Shown: positions 10,971 to 21,559, numbered from the stretch's first letter. The stretch is DNA of 64,000 nt from Anthonomus grandis grandis (GCF_022605725.1 NC_065557.1:22695256-22759255), one strand, 5' to 3'. Notes: a model not told the origin generated them from the sequence alone. A program made the numbers and translations.

Positions 10971-11049
10971 CCAATTAAAAACTTGGGGTTTGATTTGTTG
11001 TCCCTAATCCCGCTACCTACATTTTCACCATAATACATAATTGAAGGAC

Positions 11050-11745
11050 ACTATACTAAAATCCCGTCATTATTGCTGATCACCCTCAAAATCTAGTCTT
11101 CCTAAGCAGGCGACCCGTCCTCCTAATGAAGGAGAGCAAGGCTTCCCAGTTAAAGTCCTTTAATTCCTTTCGTGGCAGGCATTTCCATATAAAATGATAT
11201 GCCGTTTCCTCCGCCACGCCACACCTACGGCACAGCGGGCTGGGCACCACTCCTAATATACGCAGATGTCGGTTTAGTCTGCAGTGACTTGTTAGGACTC
11301 TGGTCAGGTCTACTAGAATCCCTCTATGCCGGGACAGCAGCCACGCTTTCCTAACTTTTTTTGGCTTTGATAGCAGTTCTTCAGCCTGCCGACAACCTCT
11401 GTTCCTATTCCAATTTTTTCTAATCTTTTTCGATGCCTAATTGTTGGTAATGCCTAAGATATGGGAAATGTCTCTCTTACTTAGTCCAAGGTAGGGATCA
11501 GTGGGAGAGCTGAGAGCATCGCGGAGTCGCGCATTGCTCTCCACTCCGCTGTGTATGCGAACCCAACATATTCGAACCGTCTTCCTCCTACCCGATGCGT
11601 TCAGCGCATCGCTGCACTCTTGGACCAGTTTGGAGCTGTTCCTGGGTGCTTGGATGGCCATTAAGTCAAAATAAATGATTATTTCAGTCTTCGGCACCTC
11701 TTTGACTTTCCTGGTGGCCACGTCCAGAATGGTGAACACTCCCTT
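11050..11745 (-). mobile_element. RNase H-encoding LINE, 3-prime fragment
   Basis: The minus-strand frame at 11437-11739 reads like a LINE RNase H domain: a degenerate IIIYFDLMAIQA Asp motif, SSKLVQECSDAL, then WVRIHSG near the W-x-x-G-H-x-G position. Downstream, in shifted frames, come LTSHCRLNRHL and CRRCGVAEETAYHFIWKC, the Cys-His knuckle that ends I/LOA-type ORF2 proteins. The polymerase is missing. The frame breaks after 11437, so this is a dead 5-prime-truncated copy. It is the same broad type as the element at 50450-53930. Confidence 0.7.
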
Positions 11746-11929
11746 TTAAAAGACTATCGAATGTCTTCCAAACCAGAAAGTTTGTCCTTAATTCACTACA
11801 ATTCACTCCAGCTCAGATTATGCAATATACTAATTGCATAATCTTAATAAATCATAATAAATAATATGTAAGTGTACAACACAATATATAAAGAAAAATA
11901 TAAACAATAAAACAACAACACATTTTGTG

Positions 11930-12130
11930 ATTATTACGTGAAGTTATTGGAATAGGAGTAACATCTTTTTAGTAATAAATACATTATTGCTTTCTTAAAG
12001 GATTGAAATTTAGAATATTTTGGGGTAACTTTTGATTTGAAGTTTTTATTGCTCGGAAATATGCTCCTCTTTCAAAGAAGGCAGAATGATGGAGTGGGTC
12101 TCTGCGCCTAGTTATTATAAGGTTATTAAC
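11930..12130 (-). mobile_element. Possible LINE C-terminal fragment
   Basis: The minus-strand translation ends with FKKAIMYLLLKRCYS and a stop near 11937, preceded by a broken KLPQNILNF stretch in another frame. This looks like the tail of a CR1/Jockey-type reverse transcriptase. The match is short and the call is tentative. Confidence 0.4.
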
Positions 12131-12274
12131 TTATAAGGAATCCAATACAACAAAGGACAAAAAATACCTAGTTTGGGCAGACGAGACGCAAGAATGGAAT
12201 GGTTTACTTTGACAAAATCATTTAATGATTAATTAAAAATTAGGTGTAGTGGTATATAATAATAGGTTCATAAG

Positions 12275-12357
12275 GATACTCCGTAGGATGTGAAGCAGAA
12301 AAAGACTGTGCCTGCCGTGTTAGACACTCTGTAAGAGTAAGAGTCCTACGGAGTATC
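12275..12357. repeat. 14-bp perfect inverted repeat
   Basis: GATACTCCGTAGGA at 12275-12288 pairs perfectly with 12344-12357 across a 55-base loop, and the stem extends about three bases outward with one mismatch. It could be the ends of a very small MITE or a chance hairpin. Confidence 0.6.
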
Positions 12358-12500
12358 TTTTAAATTTATTGTTTTTGCTGATTAAGTGAATGGCTTTTGC
12401 GTCACGATGTAAAAAACCTACCCGATTTTCCTTTCGTAACTCGGTTCGAATAATAAAACACAGTTTATTATTAACACGAAGGTAATTTTATTAAACTTTT

Positions 12501-12561
12501 GAAAATACGCCCGACAAAATAATGTGTCGTGAACTCACATTATTTTGTCGGGCGTATTTTC
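12501..12561. repeat. Perfect 26-bp hairpin
   Basis: Bases 12501-12526 are exactly complementary to 12536-12561, with a 9-base loop (TCGTGAACT). The arm contains the GC-rich core ACGCCCGACAAAAT, unlike its surroundings. There is no protein. It may be a transposon end-to-end junction, a MITE scar or a structured RNA. Confidence 0.85.
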
Positions 12562-13720
12562 CCACTCAGCTAACGGCTAGAATTTTGAGAAAACATTAAA
12601 GTCCAAAAATAGCACGGTTTCTTGTTACCCCGCAGATAAAAAACAAACTAAGTTTAAACTATTAATATTATTAATTTAGTCAATTCAACAGATTCGATTC
12701 ATTGGCGTTCATTTATTTGTGCATTCCCAACAATGACTGCAATCCTTTAAGAATCTGTTCGGAATATAGTCGGGCACATCCCCTTTATTAACATATAATC
12801 CTGAGAGTGCTGATACTGCTGATTCAATATTGGTGCTACAATTTCTAGATTAGATACTAAGTTGAATTTATATGAATAGTCATTAATTTTTTCAGATAAT
12901 TTTGCAACGAAATGGAAATCGATGATATCAAGCAAAAGCGAATAAATCCAGGAAATTTAATTTTTTATATGTAATAACAGATTGCATTAGTAAAGCAATT
13001 GATGGAAAAATAATTTGGAAAAGAGTGGAAAAGTGAAAAAAATTTGAATGGTCCCGAAAACTGCTATGCATAGACGAAGGTGAAAATAACGAGGAAAATT
13101 TTTCAGGAAGAAGATAATATTAGGAATCAATGCGACTGCTTGGAAGAGCAATACGCACTTCATATTTTGTTTTTTTGTCAGTGTGTTGCTTAATTTTTTA
13201 ATCCACCAAGTGCATTATGTTTTAATATATTTTTTTTTAATAGCTAAGTAAAGCTTTTGAAACGTTTATTTGCTTCTTTTTTAATATTTTGTTTTTTGGA
13301 TATCAAAATGTTGGTTTTTACATACTAAAAAGATATTATTATCCATAATGTTGTAAGTACCTACAGATCGTTAAATATTTTTTTGTTTTTTTTCTTTTAT
13401 TTTTTTCTTATGGGAAACAAAGCTTTCTCTTTTGTTCAAAACAATGTTTTTTATTACTGGTAAAGGTTTAAATTTTGTGCAAAATTAAGTAAATCCAATA
13501 GTTTTGAGCAAAAGCGAATAAGTCCATTTTTGGATTTGTTATATTTCAAAAAATAATAATTTTTCAAAATTATATTTAAGAAGAATGTATTACTAATGAC
13601 GTCTCCAATAGTATGTACTGCCAAAAACAAAGAAAAAGATAGTACTTTTAGCGTTACTAAAAATTCAGCCTTTTCTCAAAATCACGTATGGTTTTGCTCG
13701 AAGGTCGAAAATCCCTTATG
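12562..13720. other. AT-rich stretch with a 20-base direct repeat
   Basis: No gene was recognised. The word AGCAAAAGCGAATAA-TCCA occurs at 12931-12950 and 13507-13526 in the same orientation with one mismatch. A 62-codon minus-strand frame at 12747-12935 has no motif I recognise. Confidence 0.5.
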
Positions 13721-14045
13721 TAATGGCCCGTTTTCACGCTCATGCAATTTGCGCCAATTGACTTGTGCATGCCCAATTTGCGCAAGTAAACTGTTGCATG
13801 AAAACCAAAATCGTTTTCTTGCACAAGCTAAAAAGCCTGACTTGAGTGAATCTAGCGCGATATTTTGCATGTGGTTGGCGCAAATGCATGAGCGTATAAA
13901 CGACACTCCAACTTTTTAAACACAGTTTTCGATCGCGCGCATGTACTTGGACGCCGTTTTCTTGTTTTCACAGGTTTCCGCCGGGTTTAAAATTTCGGTA
14001 TTGTTTTATTGTTTTTGCTCTGTGTTTTCGCTGGGGTTTGTGGAT

Positions 14046-14441
14046 ATGTTGGGTAAATTTATGATGTCAACTAAAGAGAGAGAGTTTATGGGGGAGTTTA
14101 TTGAGCTTTATAAATCGTTTCCATGTCTTTGGAAAGTAAAATCAAAAGAATACAGTGATAGAAATGCAAAATCACAGGCATAAGAAATTCTTGTTGAAAA
14201 AATGCAAACGGTTGATAGAAAGGCAACCAGGGATACGGTAGTTAAGAAAATGAATTCAATGAGAACCGCATATAGAAAAGAACTTATAGAAGAAATATAG
14301 AAGAAAAAGGTTCTTGAATCTGAGAGGTCCGGTGCCGGAACAGAAGAAATATATGTTCCACATTTATGGTACTACGAGTTATTGAGCTTCCTACAGAACC
14401 AGGAAACTCCAAGAGGCACTTTATCAAATATGGACGAATAA
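14046..14441 (+). pseudogene. Harbinger MADF/Myb-like protein, exon 1 (two stops)
   Basis: The accessory DNA-binding protein helps the Harbinger transposase recognise element ends and enter the nucleus. The translation from ATG 14046 shows a MADF fold: EFIELYKSFPCLW, then KEYSDRNAK, and after an in-frame TAA, EILVEKM, VKKMNSMRTAYRKEL and LWYYELLSFL. A second stop (TAG) follows KELIEEI. Both stops interrupt otherwise well-kept sequence, so this is a recently broken exon. The coding sequence presumably continues with the exon at 14711. Confidence 0.72.
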
Positions 14442-14710
14442 ATAAAACTCAGGTAAAAACACATTCGTTTATTAACTTTTTTAACCGTTTTTTTTTAAGA
14501 ACATTTACAATTTATTGTTAGTTATAGTATACTCGTATAAGTATATAGGGCTGCCGTATTTACCTATATATTATGTACTTATACCTATACCTAGTTAATT
14601 TGCGGTATTATTTTGATTATATATCATTTTATGTTGCCACGATACACTACCATAACTACTATTAAAATAGTTTTTAAAATTCGCAATCAAAAATATGATG
14701 ACGTTTTGCA

Positions 14711-15196
14711 GCGCCTTCAAATATTGATGATAAGTTCAATCATATTGGATTGGCATGGGCATCAAAATTAAAAGAACTTTCTCATGAGCAACGCCTTCAC
14801 GCTGAGAAATTAATTAATGATGTTTTTTATGAGGCTCAGTTAGGAACTCTAAATCGCCACTGTGCCATAAATACACAACTGCAACAACAATCACAGGTGT
14901 CAAGACAATATTTTCACCAAATGCAACCTGCATCATCATATCAGCCACCTTTACCAGTGACATGGCATCATCAGCAACAAATTCCACAACCAGTGTCTCA
15001 TCAGAATCAAACGTCTTATCAACTAGATTATCATCAAAATCAAATTTCTCCACACCCACAAACAGGATTTAATTATCGTCAGCAACCTAAAGCTCCAAGA
15101 AATTCTGAATTACCTCCTCCTGAACAAGACGAAGACAGTGAATCCCAAACTGCTGCACAATTTTTAGCGAATTTTACTAATTCTAGCGTACAATAG
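14711..15196 (+). pseudogene. Harbinger MADF protein, C-terminal exon
   Basis: An acceptor TTTTGCAG precedes the open frame, which ends at TAA 15194-15196. Near the start it carries WASKLKELSHEQRLHAEKL, then a short helix, then a long Gln/His/Pro-rich low-complexity tail and an acidic end. This is the usual C-terminal layout of Harbinger accessory proteins (a BESS-like helix after the linker). The exon itself is intact, but exon 1 has stops, so the gene is scored broken. It ends about 19 bases from the convergent transposase exon. Confidence 0.68.
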
Positions 15197-15214
15197 ATAT
15201 AATAATTTACATAC

Positions 15215-15642
15215 CTTTAAATATTCTTGTTTTAATACTGTGTAAATGGCATCGCACGTCTCAGGAATTATCTTGCTGGGGGCGGATTTAGAAATACACG
15301 TAGAAAACTTGAGATCCTCATAGATTCTACCAGTTGCCAAAAACCTTAAAGTCGCCGTTAATTTTTCATGTGGCGTGATAGAACTTTTCATAACAGTATC
15401 AGTTTTTTGTATTATTGGTGTAACTAAATGTAATAAATTTCGATAAGTCGTCTCGTCCATGCGCAGGTAATTGCGAAAATCGTCTGGCTGATTAACTAAT
15501 TCTCGAATTAAATTAATATGAGAGTAAGTTGCTCTCTTTTCAATCCAAGATTTATTTGGTCTCCGCTTTTTTAGCTCTCAACTCTCAACTTCTTGATTAT
15601 TAAAACGGCAGCTACTGCAAGTACTTCGTCTTCCCGATTCAT
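15215..15642 (-). pseudogene. Harbinger transposase, exon 1 only
   Basis: The N-terminal part of a HARBI1-type nuclease. It begins at ATG 15642 with one frameshift near 15575. From 15460 the frame gives MDETTYRNLLHLVTP, then LTATLRFLATGRIYEDLKF and IIPETCDAIY, ending at a donor GTATGTAA after EYLK. The exon on the plus strand at 25810 ends at the same codon with a donor, so the exon border is conserved. The catalytic exon (the DDE residues) is absent from this element, which explains a nonautonomous status. Confidence 0.8.
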
Positions 15643-15836
15643 AGCTTTACTTTATTTTTATGTTTTTATGCTTACAAACTCACACCCTAATCACTGGTTA
15701 CTACACATCACAACTGTTGTAACTACTTGTGCAATTTAAAATGAACGAAAATGAATACACCAAAGTTTTATTTGCGCAAATTTGCATGTGCAAATCTAGT
15801 TTGCGCAAGTGGCATGAACGTGAAAACGGACCTTAA

Positions 15837-15999
15837 TGCATACGTCAAAATTCAAAATATAAACAAAACCTCTTTTTTTTTGAAAACTATATATTTGTGT
15901 TTTGTGTTGAAAACCCAAACGTTGAACTTAATTAAATTCCAGGTTTCAGGAACAGGAACGTATATGGGGTTACATAAAGTTGATTAATAAAAACGTAAT
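15837..15999 (+). promoter_or_regulatory. Presumed promoter and 5-prime UTR of mitochondrial SerRS
   Basis: This short spacer lies between the Harbinger right end and the synthetase start codon. If transcription starts close to the ATG, the Harbinger element sits directly upstream of the promoter. No clear TATA or initiator element was assigned. Confidence 0.4.
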
Positions 16000-16650
16000 A
16001 TGTTAGGTTTTACAAGGATACAGGTTGTAAAAAAATGCAATATTTTAAACTTAACTTTTTACCTTAAAGCAACTCATCAAAAGCTTCACACCAAAAGTAA
16101 AGCCACATGGAGCATACCAACTTCAATAGATTTTGATGAACAGTATTTATGCAATCCAGATAACCTCTCTGCTATCAAACATAATATTGAAAACCGCAAA
16201 GGAATTGGAAATATTGCTTTGGTTCAAGAATTATATTCAAAAATAAAGTTAAAAGATTCCAGTGATAAAACTTTTGAGAGCCTAAAGCAGGAGTTTCAAC
16301 ATGAGTGCGCATTAATTCCTAATAAAACTCATCCAGATGTAATGGCTTATGGTGATAATCCAAAAGTTCTAAAATATATAGGTGAAAAACCAAAATTTGA
16401 CTTCAAACATAAGGATTTCCATGATATTGCAAAACGGCTTAACTTAATGAGAAATGAACACCTAGGTAATTTGTCTGGCAACAAAAGTTATTATTTGTTA
16501 GGAGAGATGGCTGAGTTGGAACAAGCACTTATAAAGTACTTTGTTAAAAATCTGTTAAAAAATAAATTTGATTTGATTTCTGTTCCTGATATTCTTCCTA
16601 GGAATGTAGTTGAAAGTTGTGGTTTAAATACCAGAGGAGATAGAACACTA
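16000..16650 (+). CDS. Mitochondrial seryl-tRNA synthetase, exon 1
   Basis: The enzyme (SARS2 type) charges mitochondrial tRNA-Ser with serine; it is class II and works as a dimer in the matrix. Exon 1 supplies 217 codons. An N-terminal basic stretch with few acids fits a mitochondrial targeting signal. FDFKHKDFHDIAKRLNLM and the LSGNKSYYLLGEMAELEQAL segment follow, the entry to the catalytic domain. The exon ends with LNTRGDRTL at a donor GTAAGT in phase 0. The N-terminal helical arm is short compared with bacterial and cytosolic SerRS, as in mitochondrial forms. The four exons together give 442 residues, close to family length. SerRS-like paralogues (SLIMP) exist in insects, but the motifs here favour a true synthetase. 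Confidence 0.9.
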
Positions 16651-17359
16651 GTAAGTTTTTGATTTATTTTTCCTACACCTTTAAAATGTATCTAGGAGTG
16701 TCACACTTCGGTGTATTAAGTATTAGATACATCAATATAGTTCCTTAAATAAACTGACTATTGCTATAAATAAATTTAAATAAATAAGTCAATTTAGGAA
16801 ATATCTCTTTACATGTGCAATTATTAAGAAGATTGCATATAACAATGTTTTGTTCTTTGTCAAATAGACAATACTACATTTATTATTGGAGGTATTACCA
16901 CAGTTATCCAGAGAATGTATGAATGGCACTGCAAATCTATTGATCAGATCTATGAGTAAGTAGTATTCCACTGCAAATTTCAACAATTTTCTGTGGTTGA
17001 ATGCACAACAGATCCCATAGAGTGATGTTGTATGGGGGAACTGGCTCTTCAAAGTGCTCAGTCATTTAGTTATCGTAAGCTTTTTCAACTTAATAAAATA
17101 CACAGTAGTTTAAATGTAGGTACAATAGTAGAATACACAAATTTTTTCATAGATTTAGCATTCTCTAATATCTGTGAGGTACCCAATAATGTAGTATCAT
17201 TTTGGCTTTGAATGTGTGTTTCTTGTGCCGAGGGAACAAGGTTCAACAACTTTATATACCATGAGTATTACTATGCTTTTAGAAAATGAAAACTATAGAG
17301 AAATTAACTTCCTGGCATGAGTTTTAAGAAATGAATGATTTGAATCTAGCTACCAATAT
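16651..17359 (+). other. SerRS intron 1, unique part
   Basis: This follows the donor at 16651. AT-rich, with no recognised gene or repeat. Intron 1 runs to 23693 and holds the LINE fragments listed next. Confidence 0.7.
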
Positions 17360-18380
17360 ATTTTATAAAATATTTGCCACATGTTTGGCCTACATCGTTT
17401 AGTTTTAGAATTGAGAAAAAACTGCACAAAAAGAAAGCACATTTTGTATATATGCAGGATTGCACATATGCAAATTATAAAAAATTCTCAGATCTGTGGG
17501 CAGAATGTAAAATTCTTTCAAATGTGTGTTTTTTATACTATATCAGGGGTTTTGATACAATGTTGTATCAAAAATCCTTTTGGAAAGATGTATATCAATA
17601 ACAGGAGATCAGGCCATACTCTGCCAAATACATATTATTATAATAATAAGTCACCTTCTGTTAGTCGGGATATTGCTGATTTTTTTGAATGTAATATATG
17701 AGAGTCAACATTTTTTTGGCTTCAACAGGCTTTTGTCAAAAGAAATTTACTCTTACGAATTTGATTACCTACCAATCAGATATTCTGAAGATCATAGAAG
17801 GGCATGAATATGTAAACTCTATCTATACAGACTTTTCCTAGGCATTCAATCAGGTTTACCTTGCTATCTTATTGGGGAAGTTGGTGGAACTGGGCTCTCA
17901 TGCAGGTAGTGTTGTTGTTTTCCAGTTTAGTGTTTGGTCCTATGCAGTATATTAAGATTGGTGGTTTCTTGTCTGATATCATATAGTTATCAATTTAGGT
18001 ATTCCTTAAGGTGAACACTGTTGTTCCCCTTTACTGTTCATTTTATTTGGAAATGATATTACTTATTATTTTGAGAACAATAAATGTCTTAAATTTGATG
18101 ATGATTTAAAGTTTTGGAGATCTATCATGAGTCCATCAAACCAGGAATTCCTGCAACAAAATATTGATAGATTGTGTGTTTAGTCTGTGAAAAATGAGCT
18201 GAATCTTAACTTAAAAAAGTGCTTATTTATTAGTTTTATTCGCAAAGTGAATATGTTTTCATCTTTCTATTCTATTAAAGGTACAGCCATTCAGTGTGCC
18301 ATTATTATTAAGGATCAGGGTGTCCTTTTAGATAGTAGGTTAACCTTTGTTGACCACATACTACTATATTTCAGATAACT
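17360..18380 (+). mobile_element. LINE fragment in SerRS intron 1 (plus)
   Basis: Broken frames give YINNRRSGHTLPNTYYYNNK near 17590-17650, the linker before a LINE reverse transcriptase. Next comes YTDFSKAFNQV (motif A) near 17825, then a degraded motif B and CCSPLLFILF near 18025. FDDDLKFW follows near 18097 (motif C, with the expected first Ala changed to Asp). Then come DRLCV, SVKNELNLNLKKC and GVLLDSRLTFVDHI, the palm-thumb part. It stops at about 18380. The copy is a CR1/Jockey-type relic with many stops. It is co-linear with the host gene but unrelated to it. Confidence 0.78.
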
Positions 18381-18639
18381 TTATACTACTTTATTTCAGA
18401 TAATTTATAGACAGTTTACAATATTAACTGTAAAATACTATAATCAAACTAAATAACACATTATAATTTAAGTCTTTTAAACAAATTCTTGCACCTAGAT
18501 TACAAGCAATTTGTATGTGCAAAATCCAAGGAGGTTAAATTAGTTTCTAAAATATAATGGACTAAAATAATTTATTTTACAACCTGTATGTACTAAAATA
18601 AACAGTGTTAACGGAACATTATCCAATAGGACAGAATCT

Positions 18640-21060
18640 GAGAATTACATTAGTTTAAGATATGTTTTGTAATTGTTGTAAATAATTGGCTTGCATTTTT
18701 TGCTGAATGTATCATATTTAGCGATATTTCTTACGTCAATTGGCAAGGAATTGTATAGTCTCAAAGTCTGTTTGGATACTTGTTCAGTTTGGTATGTCAA
18801 ATCAAGTTTTTTTTTGTAAGTCCTTGTTTCCGTATAGAAAAAGACAAATGTTATAAAAGTATAGCATTTCGATCTTAGATTTGATAGAATCAACAAGTCT
18901 AAATATTGTGTGACTTGTGCTAACACCTATTTGAAACCCAAATTGATTATTATTTAAAAGTTTGTTTGTAATAAAGAAATTAGATTGTCTGTCATTAAGA
19001 ACATTTCTCAAACAGTTTGGCAAAAGTATTAATCAGGCTTAATGGTCAACAGTTGCCAATATCAGTTTTATTTCCAGATTTATAGATTGGGACCACTAAT
19101 TACCACCAATTATTTGAAGTCATTTGAAGCAGTTCCCTGCAGAAAGATTGAGTGTATGATGTGTACAAGCGGATTAGTAATGTAAAAGTAATAATGTTTT
19201 ACAAGTTTAGTACTAATTTTGTCAAACCCCGGGGAACAATTCCCTTTTAGTGACGCTATAATATATGTAAAATTAGTTGGTTTTTATGAACTGGATTTAG
19301 AAACATGCTCTGAGACGCGCCCATTTTTGGAGCCACTGTTATTAGTAGGTGCTGTTCTATCTTTATAAAATAATCATTACAATAGTTTGCCATATGTTTT
19401 GTAGTTTTAAATGGTTTATTATTATCACCTAATATGTTAATATCACTGTTTTTATTTTTATTTGTGTTGGTGGCTTCGTTGATTATGTTATATATTTTTA
19501 TGTTATTTTTGTTACAATTTAGTGTTTCCCGATAATATCTGGGTTTGGCTTCATATATAATCCTTTTTAGATTATTCTTATTTGCCTTGTATGTCTGAAT
19601 AAGTAGATTATTATTCTTATTTTTTAATTAATTTTTCTTCATTTGGTCATGGCGTTTTATAGAAGTAATAATAGCATTAGTAATCCAAGGTTTGATTTTA
19701 CCATATTTTTTAATCTTTACCACTTTGTTGTTGTACAATTCTCAAATATTTCAATAAAAGTGTAAAAAAATAAGTTCCACACTGTTTTTTCCTCATTATT
19801 TGTCAAAACAGAAATCCAAGACTTTTGACTGATTGGATTTTCAAATTAAATGGTCAAAATTTAAAATAGTTTTTTCTAAGGGGGCTTTTCTTGCAGATTT
19901 GTAGATACGAAAAAATTATCTGTTGTATTATTATTAATAAATGCAGAAAATAAGTTAGTTGCCTGCCTAAAGTAATTGCCTTTGTTTAAGTTTTGTTTTA
20001 ACAAAAATATGGTCTATGCATGAATAAAAATAAAAAGGCTACTACTTTGAGTCTATAGACGATTTATATCTTTGCAGAAAATATTTATACATAGGACAAT
20101 CAGGAGAAAATGCTTCATGCCCAACATTTTGATTTAAATTGCACTTCTCGTTTGCTCGAGAGTAGTTGCAACATTTTAAACACTTTGACAAGTCTCAGAT
20201 TTCTGCTCTAAACTACAGTATGTACAGGAAAGGTTATTCTTACAGTCTATTTCTTTATGATCATATACAAAGCATTTCTTACATCTAGAATATACGACAA
20301 TATACGAGTATCTTCGTATATTGTTGGACAGCGTTCCCATGCGAGATACACCCTTCCGCATGCCATTAGTTTTCCGAACAGGTCCCCAGAGCATTCGTCA
20401 AAAACAATAGATTTGTTGTTTTTTTTTGCCTTAGTAAATCTTATATTAAGATCATGGTCATCTTGGATAAACTGGTTTTGTTGTTTCAAACAGTTTGTGA
20501 TGTCATCTATGTTCATATTTTTTGTTGTCATAATTTAAACGTCATACAGTTGATTATTACAACCCCGTTCCTTGAAGTTTTAACCGATTTAATACTAACA
20601 TTCAACTCGTTCGGCTTAATTTTTGATTAAATTAATTTCTAATTGAGATTTGGCTTAGTGGCTTCCGCGTTTTACATATTTTTCAGCTTAGTAAGCACTG
20701 GAGAGACATTCTTAGGAGTATGAGGCCGTATTGGCGGTTTTGGCAGACCAGAAGTGGAGACAACACTTGCATAAGATTTAGTGCTTTCTAACTTCTTTAT
20801 TTGTTTTTGTAGCATATCAATTATCGTTTGTCATTCAGACATTCTATGAAATCATTTTCTCTACAGTGTTTTAGTTGTCGTTCTGCCCAGAGGCATGAAT
20901 CTTACTTCAGATGTGGTTAATTCAGAGCACTTTCTCCACAATAATATGTTTTGTAAGAATCACAGGCAAAAACATAAATTTTGTCCTTCTTGTTTTGTTT
21001 TTGTTTGCACTTTATGCAGGTATCATCCTGTTTACTTCTCTTCATGCGTAAGAAAAATGC
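18640..21060 (-). mobile_element. CR1-type LINE on the minus strand with endonuclease deleted
   Basis: Read right to left, ORF1 begins near 21045 with a PHD-like Cys-rich segment (CIKCKQKQ, CDSYKTYYCG). It continues through KSYASVVSTSGLPKPPIRPH near 20760, and ends with a zinc knuckle (CKKCFVYDHKEIDC, CTYC) near 20200. Only the end of the endonuclease is left (CIDHIFVKT near 20010). The EN-RT linker follows (KYGKIKPWITNAIITSIKRH near 19690). The start of the reverse transcriptase is near 19100-18900 (DIGNC, LSLINTFAKLFEKC, NNNQFGF). The palm is deleted, and a C-terminal LYNSLPIDVRNI lies near 18750. The element therefore has at least two internal deletions. Confidence 0.78.
20176..20531 (-). 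pseudogene. LINE ORF1 central part with zinc knuckle
   Basis: Two overlapping minus-strand frames cover this stretch. The first (20247-20531) begins MTTKNMNIDDITNCLKQQ and holds a nucleic-acid-binding fold of the ORF1 type. The second (20176-20394) continues with a CCHC-like knuckle (CKKCFVYDHKEIDC). One frameshift separates them. ORF1 proteins of CR1-type LINEs bind the element RNA and act as chaperones. Confidence 0.65.
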
Positions 21061-21559
21061 TCTACGCGAATTGATAAAAGCGCCTGCCACCCAATTTGCC
21101 GAAATGCCTACACGTTTTTAAGAAAGGTGTGCCAATATTTATACACAAGACACTCACTAACTATTCACTTCCACATCAACATGAGTGCTAACTAAATTCA
21201 TTAAGATCTTTTTCATAAATTAATTTGTAGAAAAACTTAGTTTTTTAGCAAAAATTGCGGATAAATGTAAACAATAATACCAGCAATGTTATCGAAGCGT
21301 TTTAACTGAATTCCATTCCATATCTGTAATAAGCTCAAAGATATTGGGGTTTGTTCTTAGAAATTGTCGGTATTTTCTGTGAGGACTACATGATTGCTCT
21401 ACTGCGCATTTTGCAAATGCATTGTGCACATTTTCTAAATCACACAGGTTCCTTAGTGAGTGTTCAACATACATTCCTTAGAGTATGTGCTTTTAAGGAG
21501 GGCATTAGAATGGAGATCCATGATTACAGTTTGATGAAACAGTAATTAAACTTGTTGTA
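21061..21559. other. Probable LINE 5-prime UTR and unassigned DNA
   Basis: 21061-21280 lies just upstream of the minus-strand LINE ORF1 and is probably its leader. Small frames at 21289-21545 on both strands have no motif I recognise. Confidence 0.4.

Larger units (their letters stand above)
10037..11036. mobile_element. 1-kb fold-back element with hammerhead-like arms
   Basis: The left arm (10037-10398) and right arm (10476-11036) are inverted copies separated by a 77-base centre. The right arm carries an extra segment of about 175 bases (roughly 10732-10908) that the left arm lacks. The outer ends read GTATTATG and AATAC on opposite strands. Both arms contain a CTTTATCAAGG / CCTTGATAAAG block followed by a short self-complementary segment and GAAACGTC, resembling a degenerate hammerhead ribozyme. 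Such motifs are known from Penelope-like retroelements and retrozyme-type repeats. No protein is encoded. The small frames here are not genes. Confidence 0.7.
13721..15836. mobile_element. PIF/Harbinger transposon with TAA target duplications
   Basis: The element runs 13724-15833 (2110 bp) between TAA duplications at 13721-13723 and 15834-15836. The ends are inverted repeats: GGCCCGTTTTCACG on the left against CGTGAAAACGGACC on the right, continuing inwards for about 60 imperfect bases with several TTGCGCAA-type palindromes. It carries the two genes typical of Harbinger, a MADF/Myb-like DNA-binding protein (plus) and a transposase (minus), in convergent order. Both are damaged, and only the first transposase exon is present, so the copy is nonautonomous. 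Confidence 0.88.

Noticed and set aside
12425..12445. GGTTCGAATAA as a tRNA B box
   Set aside because: No A box at the right distance and no cloverleaf could be drawn.
13682..13906. Frames on both strands at the Harbinger left end
   Set aside because: They lie across the terminal inverted repeat and have no gene-like motif.
17374..17601. Two overlapping frames as small host genes in the SerRS intron
   Set aside because: Their content matches the linker of a LINE polymerase in shifted frames.
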